Below, in pieces: positions 8,210 to 16,666 of a stretch of 64,000 nucleotides of DNA. This DNA is from Bradyrhizobium sp. AUGA SZCCT0176 (lineage in GTDB: Bacteria; Pseudomonadota; Alphaproteobacteria; Rhizobiales; Xanthobacteraceae): positions 62,001-126,000 of the forward strand of contig NZ_JAFCMB010000014.1 in the NCBI RefSeq assembly GCF_018130145.1. Direction: 5' to 3'. The position numbers were made by a program, and so were the translations under genes. Numbering within the stretch: position 1 is the stretch's first letter; the number at the start of each line of letters is the position of its first letter. The notes under the pieces are model-generated. The model saw nothing but the letters and a program-made list of their open reading frames with translations. It made no database searches and was not told where the DNA came from.

Positions 8210-8575
8210 ATGTGGGAACTGACGAAATCGTTTCGCTTCGAGGCGGCGCATTCGCTGCCGGGAACGACCTTTGGCGCTGATAGCGAAGAGATTCACGGCC
8301 ACTCGTTTCGCGCCGAAGTGAGCATGCGCGGCACGCCCGATCCCGCCACGGGGATGGTGCTCGATCTCGGCCTGCTCGAACGCAGCATGGCGGAGGTCCA
8401 GAAGACGCTCGACCACAAGCTCCTCAACAAGGTCGAGGCGCTTGGCCCGCCGACGCTGGAAAACCTGTCCCGCTTCATCTGGGAACGGGTCCAGCACGCC
8501 GGAAAGATCACCCGCGTCAGTGTCCACCGCGACAGCTGCAACGAGAGCTGCACCTATTACGGCCCGCAGAACTAA
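8210..8575 (+). CDS. queD: 6-carboxytetrahydropterin synthase (QueD family, variant active site)
   Basis: A 121-residue member of the pterin synthase family. Zinc ligands are His14 (FEAAHSL), His29 and His31 (IHGHSF), and the C-terminal RDSCNESCTYYG matches the QueD tail. The catalytic cysteine of Escherichia coli QueD (CGRLHGH) aligns with Ser25 here (SEEIHGH), so the canonical Cys is missing. Position directly after queE strongly suggests it makes the queuosine precursor, but the substitution leaves the exact reaction open. Confidence 0.88.
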   Translation: MWELTKSFRFEAAHSLPGTTFGADSEEIHGHSFRAEVSMRGTPDPATGMVLDLGLLERSMAEVQKTLDHKLLNKVEALGPPTLENLSRFIWERVQHAGKITRVSVHRDSCNESCTYYGPQN

Positions 8576-8577
8576 CC

Positions 8578-8660
8578 CGTCATTGCGAGGAGCGAAGCGA
8601 CGAAGCAATCCACACTTTCTTTGTCGCACCATGGATTGCTTCGCTTCGCTCGCAATGACG
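8578..8660 (+). repeat. CGTCATTGCGAG...GCAATGACG inverted repeat (family B, second copy)
   Basis: The outer arms CGTCATTGCGAG and CTCGCAATGACG are inverted copies, and inner arms CGAAGCAATCCA and TGGATTGCTTCG also pair, so the 83 bp can fold into one long hairpin. It lies between queD and hemF, three bases after the queD stop. Confidence 0.85.
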
Positions 8661-8684
8661 GAGGATAGACGTTAGGAATTACCG

Positions 8685-9572
8685 ATGGACACCACCGTCA
8701 TCGAGGATCGCAAGGCGCGGGCGCGGGGTTGGTTCGAAGCGCTGCGCAACGACATCTGCGCGGCCTTCGAGCGGCTGGAAGACGATGCGCCCGCCTCACT
8801 CTATCCCGGCAGCGCGGGGCGCTTCGAGCGCACGCCGTGGGACCGTGCCGACCATACCGGCAAACCCGGTGGCGGCGGCGTGATGTCGATGATGTACGGA
8901 CGGCTGTTCGAGAAGGTCGGCGTGCATTGCTCGACGGTTCATGGCGAATTCAGCCCCGAATTCCGCTCGCAGATTCCGGGCGCCACCGATGACCCCAGGT
9001 TCTGGGCATCCGGCATCTCTGTCATCGCGCATATGCGCAACCCGCACGTTCCCGCCGTGCATATGAACACCCGCTTCGTGGTGACGACGAAGGCGTGGTT
9101 CGGCGGCGGCGCCGACCTGACGCCGGTGCTCGACCGGCGCCGCAGCCAGGAAGACGCCGACACGATCGCCTTTCACGCGGCGATGAAGGAGGCCTGCACC
9201 GGGCCGAACGGCGTTGCCGATTACGACCGATACAAGAAATGGTGCGACGAATATTTCTACCTGCCGCATCGCAAGGAAGCCCGCGGCATCGGCGGCATTT
9301 TCTATGATCACCACGATTCCGGCGACTGGGATGCCGACCTCGCCTTCACCCAGGACGTCGGCCGCGCCTTCCTGAAAATCTATCCCGAACTGGTAGGTAA
9401 GAATTTCGAAACGCCGTGGACGCCGGCCGATCGCGAGGAGCAACTGGTTCGCCGCGGACGCTACGTCGAATTCAACCTGCTCTACGACCGCGGCACCACC
9501 TTTGGCCTGAAGACCGGCGGCAATGTCGATTCAATCCTGTCGTCGATGCCGCCCGAAGTGAAATGGCCCTAA
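8685..9572 (+). CDS. hemF: Oxygen-dependent coproporphyrinogen III oxidase
   Basis: A 295-residue cytoplasmic enzyme of heme synthesis that oxidatively decarboxylates coproporphyrinogen III to protoporphyrinogen IX with O2. Recognisable HemF blocks are MNTRFVVTTKAWFGGGADLT, FYLPHRKEARGIGGIFYD and a C-terminal YVEFNLLYDRGTTFGLKTGG. Length equals the family norm. The stop overlaps the first possible ATG of the downstream HAD gene (ATGGCCCTAA at 9563-9572). Confidence 0.96.
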   Translation: MDTTVIEDRKARARGWFEALRNDICAAFERLEDDAPASLYPGSAGRFERTPWDRADHTGKPGGGGVMSMMYGRLFEKVGVHCSTVHGEFSPEFRSQIPGATDDPRFWASGISVIAHMRNPHVPAVHMNTRFVVTTKAWFGGGADLTPVLDRRRSQEDADTIAFHAAMKEACTGPNGVADYDRYKKWCDEYFYLPHRKEARGIGGIFYDHHDSGDWDADLAFTQDVGRAFLKIYPELVGKNFETPWTPADREEQLVRRGRYVEFNLLYDRGTTFGLKTGGNVDSILSSMPPEVKWP

Positions 9573-9613
9573 ACAAGATGGTCCTGAACAAAAACAAGAT
9601 GGTCCTGAACAAG

Positions 9614-10336
9614 ATGACAAAGCTGCCCCGCGCCATGCTGATCGACATGGACGACACCATCCTGTCGGCCTATGGCCGCCCCGAGATCGCCTGGAATAAT
9701 GTCGCGGCGGAATTTGCCGATGAGTTGGGCTCCATCCCATCGCAACAAGTCGCCGCGGCGATCGTGGAGTCCGGCCGGAATTTCTGGGCCGCGGCCGCAG
9801 CCGAATGGCGGCTGAAGCTCGAGGAGGCCCGACATATCGTGGTCGGCAACGGATTTGCAGCGCTTGCCGCCGCCGGCCACGCGCCGCTGTCGGCGGATCT
9901 GGCCGCGCGGCTCGCCATCCGCTTCCATGCCTACCGCGAGGAAGAGATGTTCGTCTTCCCCGGCGCGCACGACGCGATCGACGCGCTAAAGGCGCACGGG
10001 GTCAAGCTGGCACTGGTGACCAACGGCGCCGCCGGTCCGCAGCGCGCCAAGGTCGAACGTTTCGCGCTGTCGCACAGATTTGATCACATCCAGATCGAGG
10101 GCGAGCACGGCTTCGGCAAGCCGGAAGAGCGCGCCTATCTGCACGCGATGGAGGCCCTCGGCGTCACCGCGCCCGAGACCTGGATGATCGGCGACAATCT
10201 GGAATGGGAAGTCGTGGCGCCGCAGCGCCTCGGCATCTACGCGATCTGGATCGACGTGCACGGCGACGGCTTGCCCGCGGATTCGACGATCAAGCCCGAC
10301 CGCATCATCCGCTCGCTGACCGAGTTGCTGCCTTAG
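9614..10336 (+). CDS. HAD family hydrolase
   Basis: A 240-residue haloacid-dehalogenase-type phosphatase. Motif I is LIDMDDTILS near the N terminus (nucleophile Asp), motif II LALVTNGAAG, and motif III/IV FGKPEERAYLHAMEALGV with MIGDNLEWEV. Substrate unknown. Four in-frame ATGs (9563, 9578, 9599, 9614) precede or begin the domain. I use 9614 (MTKLPRAMLI) because the upstream codons come from a short direct repeat and encode NKMVLNK twice. Starting at 9563 would add 17 residues and overlap hemF. The TAG stop touches an intergenic repeat. Confidence 0.85.
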   Translation: MTKLPRAMLIDMDDTILSAYGRPEIAWNNVAAEFADELGSIPSQQVAAAIVESGRNFWAAAAAEWRLKLEEARHIVVGNGFAALAAAGHAPLSADLAARLAIRFHAYREEEMFVFPGAHDAIDALKAHGVKLALVTNGAAGPQRAKVERFALSHRFDHIQIEGEHGFGKPEERAYLHAMEALGVTAPETWMIGDNLEWEVVAPQRLGIYAIWIDVHGDGLPADSTIKPDRIIRSLTELLP

Positions 10337-10390
10337 AGCGTTTTCGAGCGAAGTGGATACCGGTTCGCGTGAAGAAAACGCGTCAAACAA
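10336..10390 (+). repeat. GAGCGTTTTCNAGCGAAGTGGATACCGGTTC repeat (family D)
   Basis: A roughly 55-bp element running from GAGCGTTTTC to GAAAACGCGTCAAACAA with terminal inverted arms GCGTTTTC/GAAAACGC. A copy with few changes is at 56796-56850. Its first base is the last base of the HAD stop codon. Confidence 0.85.
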
Positions 10391-10505
10391 GAGTCTAGAG
10401 CTTCGGTTCCACCGCTCAAATCTCCACCGCGAAAACGGCCGGTCGTGATCCGCCTGTCATGACAGATCGATAGCCTGTTCGTCGCGTCAGCGCGGAGGGA
10501 AGATC

Positions 10506-10781
10506 ATGGAATTGAAGCCAGGCGATGTTGTTATTCTGAAATCCGGCGGTCACCCGCTGACGGTGGCCGAGGTCAACGACGACACGGTCGAATGCCTGTG
10601 GATGGGCGGCGAGGGCGATCTGTTTCGCGAAACGCTTCCCAAAGCGGTCCTCGAGCCTGCCGAAATCGATGATGCGGAAGACGACGATCAGGACGAAGAC
10701 GATCAGGATGAAGACGAGAGCGAAGACGACGAAGATGAGGACGACGACCACAAGAAGAAAAAGAGCAAGAAGGTAGCGTAA
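10506..10781 (+). CDS. DUF2158 (YodC-like) protein with polyacidic tail
   Basis: A 91-residue protein. Residues 1-55 match the DUF2158/YodC small beta fold (MELKPGDVVILKSGGHPLTV, then VECLWMGGEGDLFRE). Residues about 56-81 are almost only Asp and Glu with Gln or Ser, and the end switches to Lys (HKKKKSKKVA). The acidic run is encoded by short GA-rich repeats (10664-10748). Its function is unknown; charged tails like this suggest binding to basic partners or ions, which is inference. A strong terminator follows. Confidence 0.8.
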   Translation: MELKPGDVVILKSGGHPLTVAEVNDDTVECLWMGGEGDLFRETLPKAVLEPAEIDDAEDDDQDEDDQDEDESEDDEDEDDDHKKKKSKKVA

Positions 10782-10792
10782 TAACTCCTTGC

Positions 10793-10830
10793 GATACCGC
10801 CGGGTCAGGATACCCGGCGGTATCCTTTTC
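10793..10830 (+). terminator. Rho-independent terminator
   Basis: GATACCGCCGGGT and ACCCGGCGGTATC are perfect 13-bp arms around a six-base loop, followed by CTTTTC. Located 12 bp after the DUF2158 stop. Confidence 0.9.
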
Positions 10831-10866
10831 CCGGCATTCCAATCGGCGCGCTCGAACCGAAGCGAG

Positions 10867-11637
10867 CTAGCCGAACAGAGATCGCGCGGCGGTCGAGATC
10901 ATCACCACGCCGCCGGTGATGACGGCGGCGTCGAGGATCGCGGTATGAATATGTACCGGCATGCGCTCGACAAAGGCCTTGGCGAGAAACGCGCCAGGGA
11001 TCGAGATCGCCCCGATCAGGATTGCAAAGGCGAGCACCTGCGCGGTGACGGCGCCGGCCAGGCCAAACACCGAAATTTTGATGATTGAGGTCGCAACCGA
11101 GATCACGGCGTCGGTGGCGATTACGGCTGCGCCTTCGAGGCCGACCGCCATCAACAGCGACAGCAGGATCACGCCCGAGCCCGAGGTGCCTCCGACCACC
11201 ACCCCATACCCGACCGCGCTGGCGCCAAGTCCGGCGTCGCTGATCCTGATATCGCGGCGTTTGGCAAAACGGCGCAGCGGCACGCTCAGAATCAGCATGC
11301 TGCCGATCACCAGCGCCGCGCCGGAACCGGACAGCCGCGTATAGCCGTAAGCCCCGAGCGCCGTGGTCAGCGCCGCGGCCGATATCACGATCAGCGCGCG
11401 GCGGCGGTCGGCATAGCGGACATAGGCGACGAAGCGGCTGATATTGGTGAAGATCGAGGAGATCGCGATGATCGGCACCACCGGCTCGGCGCCGATCAAC
11501 GGCACCAGCACCAGCGGCATCAGCGCGCCGGTGCCGTAGCCGGCAAGGCCGCCGACCACGGAAGCAAACAGCGCCACGCCGGCGACCAGCAACAGCTGGA
11601 CGATCGAGATGTCGGCAAAGCCTGCGAGAATATTCAC
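10867..11637 (-). CDS. TauE/SafE-family (TSUP) membrane permease
   Basis: A 256-residue integral membrane protein with about eight hydrophobic helices. The first repeat contains GGLAGYGTGALMPLVLVPLIG and the second VVGGTSGSGVILLSLLMAVG, the duplicated glycine-rich pattern of the sulfite/organosulfonate exporter family. I start at the GTG at 11637 (VNILAGFADISIVQLL). The longer frame would overlap the cca gene. Substrate unknown; TSUP proteins move sulfur compounds or carboxylates. It follows cca by 10 bp on the same strand. Confidence 0.83.
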   Translation of the reverse strand: MNILAGFADISIVQLLLVAGVALFASVVGGLAGYGTGALMPLVLVPLIGAEPVVPIIAISSIFTNISRFVAYVRYADRRRALIVISAAALTTALGAYGYTRLSGSGAALVIGSMLILSVPLRRFAKRRDIRISDAGLGASAVGYGVVVGGTSGSGVILLSLLMAVGLEGAAVIATDAVISVATSIIKISVFGLAGAVTAQVLAFAILIGAISIPGAFLAKAFVERMPVHIHTAILDAAVITGGVVMISTAARSLFG

Positions 11638-11647
11638 GGTTGCCGTT

Positions 11648-12919
11648 TCACAGCCGGTGGTCGCGGGTGAAGCGGGCGACGGTCTGGTCGGCAATGGCCG
11701 ATAGCGCGGGTTGATCGAGCGGAAAATCCGCCGCCAGCCAGGCGTCCTCCGCCAGCGTCAGCACGTGGCCGAGCGCCGGGCCCTCGGCAATGCCGCGCGC
11801 GATGAAATCAGCCGCCTTTAGCGGGAATTTCGGAGCGCTCCAGCGCTGCGGCAGGGTGGCAAATTCACGCCAATAGGCGGCGCGATTGTCAGCGAAGTCC
11901 TGGCTCCCCCCTGAGCGCGCCCAGGCCAGCAGCAGCCGGTCGCGATATTGTTCCTCGCCTAGCCGGTAGAGCCGCCGCCGCGCCCTCGCCTCGTCCATGT
12001 CGGCAAGCCGCCACCAGCGGTGACCCATGGAGTCGAGCGCCTTGGCCTCGGCGTTGGTCAGACGCAGCCGCGCCGCGACACGCTTGGCGTCCTCGGTTAC
12101 CGCCACCGAGAGCGCGCCGAGCCTGCGAACCGGGCTTGGCGTCAGCCCCAGCATGTGTTCCGCCGATATCATCGCAGCCATGGGTCCCGTGTAGGTGACG
12201 CCGCCGAAGATCGCTTGCAGCAGACCGGCATCGCCCATCGCGGTGACGGCAACCAGCGCGCCCTCCGCGACCATGATCTTCAACATTTCCATGCGCACGC
12301 GTTCGGCGGAGAGACTGGCCAGTCCCGCACGGCCGCCAATGCAGGCGAGATAGCCGACGCGGTCGGGCTCGCCAACGCCATAGACGGCGTTCATGCGGAA
12401 GAACCGCAGGATACGTAAATAATCCTCGGCGATGCGCTGACCGGCGTCGCCGATGAAGCGCACGCGACGGGCTGCGATATCGGCGAGCCCGCCGACATGA
12501 TCGTGCACGACGCCGTCAGCATCGACGGACAGGCCGTTGATGGTGAAGTCGCGCCGCTCCGCATCGCGAACCCAGTCGCGGCCGAACGCGACCTTGGCCT
12601 TGCGGCCAAAGGTCTCGGTATCCTCGCGCAAGGTCGTGACCTCGAACGGCTCGGCGTCGACCACCAGCGTCACGGTGCCATGCTCGATGCCGGTCGGCAC
12701 GCATTTGATGCCCGCCGCCTTGGCGCGACGCGCCACTTCATCAGGCAGCGCCGTGGTGGCGATGTCGATATCGCCGGGCGGGATGTTCAGAAGCGCATTG
12801 CGGACGGCGCCGCCGACCACGCGGGCCTCCTCGTTATTACCGTTGAGCAGAGCGAGCACGCGGGCAGCCGGACCTGACGTGAGCCAGGGCGTGTTGGCGA
12901 GCACGCGCACCTCGCTCAT
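11648..12919 (-). CDS. cca: CCA tRNA nucleotidyltransferase
   Basis: A 423-residue class II nucleotidyltransferase that adds or repairs the 3' CCA of tRNAs. The N-terminal catalytic part has GGAVRNALLN and PGDIDIATTA with the metal-binding DxD, then RRDFTINGLSVD and the neck element EDYLRILRFFRMNAVYG. Length fits the alphaproteobacterial form, and a longer C-terminal domain follows. The start ATG overlaps the stop of the upstream DUF6111 gene by 4 bp. Confidence 0.93.
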   Translation of the reverse strand: MSEVRVLANTPWLTSGPAARVLALLNGNNEEARVVGGAVRNALLNIPPGDIDIATTALPDEVARRAKAAGIKCVPTGIEHGTVTLVVDAEPFEVTTLREDTETFGRKAKVAFGRDWVRDAERRDFTINGLSVDADGVVHDHVGGLADIAARRVRFIGDAGQRIAEDYLRILRFFRMNAVYGVGEPDRVGYLACIGGRAGLASLSAERVRMEMLKIMVAEGALVAVTAMGDAGLLQAIFGGVTYTGPMAAMISAEHMLGLTPSPVRRLGALSVAVTEDAKRVAARLRLTNAEAKALDSMGHRWWRLADMDEARARRRLYRLGEEQYRDRLLLAWARSGGSQDFADNRAAYWREFATLPQRWSAPKFPLKAADFIARGIAEGPALGHVLTLAEDAWLAADFPLDQPALSAIADQTVARFTRDHRL

Positions 12920-13194
12920 TTTCCGGCTCCGGGTCTATCGGTACCCGGAACGAACTTGCCGTTCTCGATGTGGGCGGGAACGTAGGTCGAATCCGGCGCT
13001 GCGCCTCTGAAATGCGCGAGCAGGACGAAACTGACGATCACGAGCAGCAGCGACCCCAGCACGAGCTTGGCGACGAGATGCGCCGGCCAGGAAGATTTCG
13101 CCAGCACGCCGGAACGGGTCGCAAGCAGGAACAGCGCATAGGCCACGAACGGGATCAGGAAAATTGCAAGTTCGGTCAATACCGGACGGATCAT
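12916..13194 (-). CDS. DUF6111-type small membrane protein
   Basis: A 92-residue protein with two predicted membrane helices (about 5-27, LAIFLIPFVAYALFLL, and about 43-64, KLVLGSLLLVIVSFVLLAHF) and a polar C-terminal tail (THIENGK-like: AHIENGKFVPGTDRPG). I recognise it as the small protein usually found between cca and a CoA pyrophosphatase gene in rhizobia. It overlaps both neighbours by 4 bp, implying translational coupling. Function unknown. Confidence 0.75.
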   Translation of the reverse strand: MIRPVLTELAIFLIPFVAYALFLLATRSGVLAKSSWPAHLVAKLVLGSLLLVIVSFVLLAHFRGAAPDSTYVPAHIENGKFVPGTDRPGAGK

Positions 13195-13865
13195 GCGAGA
13201 TAAATCCGCTCGTACAACACCCGCAGGATGCCGGCGGTGGCGCCCCAGATGTAACGCTCGGCGAACGGCATCGCGTAATAGGAACGCTCCATGCCGCGGA
13301 ATTCCTTGGAGTGGATCTGGTGGTTCTCCGGATTCATCAGGAACGCCAGCGGCACCTCGAAGGCGTCGACGACCTCGCCCTCGTTGATGTCAAGTTTAAA
13401 ACCCGGCTTCACCCGCGCCACCGTCGGCAGGATGCGAAAGCCGAACGCGGTGCCATAGAGATCGAGATAGCCGATCGGCTCGATGAAGTCGCGCTTCAGT
13501 CCGACTTCCTCGTCGGCCTCGCGCAAGGCAGCGTCCATCGGCGAAGCATCGGTTGCATCGATCTTGCCGCCGGGAAACGAAATCTGGCCGGCATGGCTGC
13601 TCAGATGCTCCGAGCGCTGCGTCAGCAGCACCGTCGGCTCCGGATGATCGACCACCGGGATCAGCACTGCCGCCGGCCGCACCGGCTGTTCCTGGGCGAT
13701 GATCTCGAGCATCCGATCATTGCCCTCGTCGCCGGTTCTGGGAATGATATTCGGATCGATCAGGCCGGGCGGGACGTCGAAGTTCAGCCGCGCCTTGGTC
13801 CGCGCGAAGAATTCCGCCGAGCTGACCGCTGCCGGTTCCAACTTCTTCAGCATCGGCTCGTTCAA
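13191..13865 (-). CDS. CoA pyrophosphatase-type Nudix hydrolase
   Basis: A 224-residue Nudix protein. The Nudix region reads FPGGKIDATDASPMDAALRE then ADEEVGL, the variant box seen in coenzyme A diphosphatases, preceded by VLLTQRSEHLSSHAGQISFP, a CoA-pyrophosphatase signature. Likely cleaves CoA or related dinucleotides and helps control cofactor pools. Four-base overlaps with the genes on both sides. Confidence 0.88.
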   Translation of the reverse strand: MNEPMLKKLEPAAVSSAEFFARTKARLNFDVPPGLIDPNIIPRTGDEGNDRMLEIIAQEQPVRPAAVLIPVVDHPEPTVLLTQRSEHLSSHAGQISFPGGKIDATDASPMDAALREADEEVGLKRDFIEPIGYLDLYGTAFGFRILPTVARVKPGFKLDINEGEVVDAFEVPLAFLMNPENHQIHSKEFRGMERSYYAMPFAERYIWGATAGILRVLYERIYLA

Positions 13866-14491
13866 AGCGCGTCCCTCACCTGCTTCGCGTCGGCCATCGC
13901 GAAGAATTCGCCGCCGGATTCGATTCCGAACATTGGCTGTCCATCGACCACCCGCTCTTCCCCCATGTCAACCAGATCGTAATAGAGCGCGCGGGTGACC
14001 TTGGCCCAGAGATCGCTGCGCACGTGAAGATAGGGCGTGAGGCCGCCGTCGGCAGCCATCTCGAACCGCAACCGGTGCTCGCCGTCGCAAGGCACCCAAT
14101 CGTCTACATTGGTGCGGAAGCGCAGCAGGCGGCCACCGCCCTCGCTTTGCTCGTTCTGCATTTCGACCGCCAGGAACGGCGCATCGTCGACACGGATGCC
14201 GACCTTTTCTACCGGGGTCACGAGAAAGTGCTTGCCGTCCTCGCGCTTCAGGATGGTCGAAAACAGCCGGACCAGCGCCGGCCGCCCGATTGGCGTGCCC
14301 ATGTAGAACCACGTGCCATCGCCGGCGATTCGCATGTCGAGATCGCCGCAAAACGGCGGATTCCACAGATGCACGGGCGGCAGGCCGCGTCCGGCGGGGC
14401 TGGCCTTTGCCGCATCGGTCGCTGCGGCGGTCAGACCTTCGAGACCGGTGTTTTCACGGCCTGGTTTGCTGGTTTGCCCTTGCTTCGCCAT
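13862..14491 (-). CDS. DUF1285 domain protein
   Basis: A 209-residue soluble protein. An N-terminal low-complexity segment (about 1-36) precedes the DUF1285 body with PPVHLWNPPFCGDLDMRIAG, DGTWFYMGTPIGRPALVRLF and VTPVEKVGIRVDDAPF. The family is widespread in proteobacteria but has no assigned biochemical activity. It is the first gene of the minus-strand run leading to the TSUP permease. Confidence 0.85.
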   Translation of the reverse strand: MAKQGQTSKPGRENTGLEGLTAAATDAAKASPAGRGLPPVHLWNPPFCGDLDMRIAGDGTWFYMGTPIGRPALVRLFSTILKREDGKHFLVTPVEKVGIRVDDAPFLAVEMQNEQSEGGGRLLRFRTNVDDWVPCDGEHRLRFEMAADGGLTPYLHVRSDLWAKVTRALYYDLVDMGEERVVDGQPMFGIESGGEFFAMADAKQVRDAL

Positions 14492-14521
14492 TGTTTGCCT
14501 TAAAGCTTCTGCGGCTCAATC

Positions 14522-14537
14522 TGGCACGATTGGTGCA
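14522..14537 (+). promoter_or_regulatory. Candidate sigma-54 (-24/-12) promoter upstream of moxR
   Basis: TGGCACGATTGGTGCA matches the sigma-54 consensus TGGCACG-N4-TTGCA with one mismatch and keeps the essential GG (14523-14524) and GC (14535-14536) exactly 10 bp apart. It points toward moxR, about 185 bp upstream of its start. No TGT-N10-ACA NifA site was seen nearby. Confidence 0.45.
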
Positions 14538-14720
14538 CGTCCGAGAGACGTGAGCGGGAACAATATTCTCGCCATATCGTGATGCCGTTCATACCCCCAT
14601 ATACCGATAATGTGGGGATAGTTTAATTCAGCGAATACATGGCCTTTGCGCAGGTTTAGCATGAGGTTCGTGGCATGACGACGCATTCGGCGGGGTCATG
14701 AAGCGGTGAAGGAGATGGAT

Positions 14721-15722
14721 ATGCCTGGCGCAGATGGTGTCGAAAAGCTCGAGGACGCAATCGTCCGTTCGGCCGAACAAGTCGCCGGCCAGATCAAGGC
14801 CGCGAAAGAAGCCATCTCGACCGTCATTTTCGGCCAGGAACGGGTGATCGAAAATACCCTGGTGACGATCCTGTCCGGCGGTCATGCGCTCCTGATCGGC
14901 GTCCCCGGCCTCGCCAAGACCAAGCTGGTCGAAACCCTCGGCATCACCCTTGGTCTCGATGCCAAGCGCATCCAGTTCACGCCTGACCTGATGCCGTCTG
15001 ACATTCTCGGCGCCGAAGTGCTGGACGAGAGCAACTCCGGCAAACGCTCGTTCCGCTTCATCTCGGGCCCGGTATTCGCGCAGCTTCTGATGGCCGACGA
15101 AATCAACCGTGCCAGCCCGCGCACCCAGTCGGCCCTGCTGCAAGCCATGCAGGAACAGCACATCACCGTTGCAGGCGCGCGGCACGATCTGCCCAAGCCG
15201 TTCCATGTGCTCGCGACCCAGAACCCGCTGGAACAGGAAGGCACCTATCCGCTGCCGGAAGCCCAGCTCGACCGCTTCCTGATGGAAATCGACGTCGACT
15301 ATCCCGACCGCGACGCCGAGCGCCGCATCCTGTTCGAGACGACCGGCGCGGATGAGACGCTCGCCAAGGCCTCCATGAACGCGGAGATCCTGATCACCGC
15401 CCAGCGGCTGGTGCGCCGCCTGCCGGTCGGCGACAGCGTGGTCGAGGCCATTCTTTCGCTGGTGCGGGCCGCGCGTCCCAATCCGGATGGCGAGAGCGAG
15501 AAGCTGATCGCCTGGGGCCCCGGTCCGCGCGCCAGCCAGTCGCTGATGCTGGCGGTCCGCGCCCGCGCGCTGCTCGACGGCCGTCTCGCGCCCTCGATCG
15601 ACGATGTGCTCGACCTTGCCGAACCGGTGCTCAAACACCGCATGGCGCTGACGTTCTCGGCGCGCGCGGAAGGCCGCACCATTCCCGACGTGATCAGGCA
15701 ATTGAAGACGCGGATTGGTTGA
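14721..15722 (+). CDS. MoxR family AAA+ ATPase
   Basis: A 333-residue AAA+ ATPase. Walker A is GVPGLAKTKL, Walker B LLMADEINRASPRTQSAL, followed by sensor elements LATQNPLEQEGTYPLPEAQL. MoxR proteins act as chaperone-like activators, usually with the DUF58 and von Willebrand partners encoded next to them. I choose the ATG at 14721 (MPGADGVEKL) with GAAGGAG six bases upstream. Upstream GTG (14706) and ATG (14715) are less well placed. The stop overlaps the next start by one base (TGATG). Confidence 0.93.
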   Translation: MPGADGVEKLEDAIVRSAEQVAGQIKAAKEAISTVIFGQERVIENTLVTILSGGHALLIGVPGLAKTKLVETLGITLGLDAKRIQFTPDLMPSDILGAEVLDESNSGKRSFRFISGPVFAQLLMADEINRASPRTQSALLQAMQEQHITVAGARHDLPKPFHVLATQNPLEQEGTYPLPEAQLDRFLMEIDVDYPDRDAERRILFETTGADETLAKASMNAEILITAQRLVRRLPVGDSVVEAILSLVRAARPNPDGESEKLIAWGPGPRASQSLMLAVRARALLDGRLAPSIDDVLDLAEPVLKHRMALTFSARAEGRTIPDVIRQLKTRIG

Positions 15723-16666
15723 TGGCCGCAGAGACCAAGCACGCCAACGGGGAGATCACAGCAATCCGACGTGCCGATGGCGAAAGCCGTACGCTCGCCG
15801 CATCGCTGCCGCGTCTCGTGCTTGAAGCCCGCCGCATCGCCGCCAACGTCATTCACGGCCTGCACGGCCGCCGCCGCGCCGGCTCCGGCGAAAGTTTCTG
15901 GCAATACCGCCGCTTCGTCTCGGGTGAGCCGTCGCAGAACGTCGACTGGCGCCGCTCGGCGCGTGACGATCATCTCTATGTCCGCGAGCAGGAATGGGAG
16001 GCCGCGCACACCGTATGGGTGTGGCCCGACCGCTCGCCGTCGATGGCCTTTGCCTCGAAGCAGGCGCGCGACAGCAAGCTGGAGCGCGGCCTGATCGTGA
16101 CCTTCGCGCTGGCCGAACTGCTGGTCGCGGGCGGCGAACGCGTCGGCATCCCCGGCCTGATGAACCCGACCGCCAGCCGCAGCGTCATCGACAAGATGGC
16201 GCAGGCGATGCTGCATGACGATGCCGCGCGCGCGAGCCTGCCGCCGTCGTTCATCCCGTCGGCGCTGGCCGAGATCGTGGTGCTGTCGGATTTCTGGTCG
16301 CCGATGAGCGAAATCCACACCATGTTCGCGGGCCTGTCGGCCTCCGGCGCGCATGGCACGCTGATCCAGATCGTCGATCCCGCCGAAGAGACCTTTCCCT
16401 ATTCCGGACGCGTCGAGTTCGTCGAACCGGAAAGCGGCGGCGTCATCACCGCCGGCCGTGCCGAGAGCTGGGCCAGCGACTATGTCGCGCGCGTCGCCCT
16501 GCATCGCGACGAGATCCGGGGCGAGACCAACAAGCTCGACTGGCTGTTTTCGACCCATACCACCAGCCGCTCCGCGGCCGAGCTATTGTTGTTCCTGCAC
16601 TCGGGCATGATGGTGAGCAAGGGCGCGGTGCGCTCCTCGACCGTCAAAGCGGGGCGAAGCGCATGA
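15722..16666 (+). CDS. DUF58 domain protein
   Basis: A 314-residue protein of the MoxR-associated DUF58 family. The diagnostic block is GSGESFWQYRRFVSGEPSQN followed by DWRRSARDDHLYVREQEWE and a Pro-Ser-rich VWA-like strand (WVWPDRSPSMAF). Family members are thought to be partners of the MoxR ATPase in assembling or activating membrane or metal-containing complexes. The start is taken at 15722, overlapping the moxR stop; it overlaps the next gene by four bases. Confidence 0.9.
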   Translation: MAAETKHANGEITAIRRADGESRTLAASLPRLVLEARRIAANVIHGLHGRRRAGSGESFWQYRRFVSGEPSQNVDWRRSARDDHLYVREQEWEAAHTVWVWPDRSPSMAFASKQARDSKLERGLIVTFALAELLVAGGERVGIPGLMNPTASRSVIDKMAQAMLHDDAARASLPPSFIPSALAEIVVLSDFWSPMSEIHTMFAGLSASGAHGTLIQIVDPAEETFPYSGRVEFVEPESGGVITAGRAESWASDYVARVALHRDEIRGETNKLDWLFSTHTTSRSAAELLLFLHSGMMVSKGAVRSSTVKAGRSA

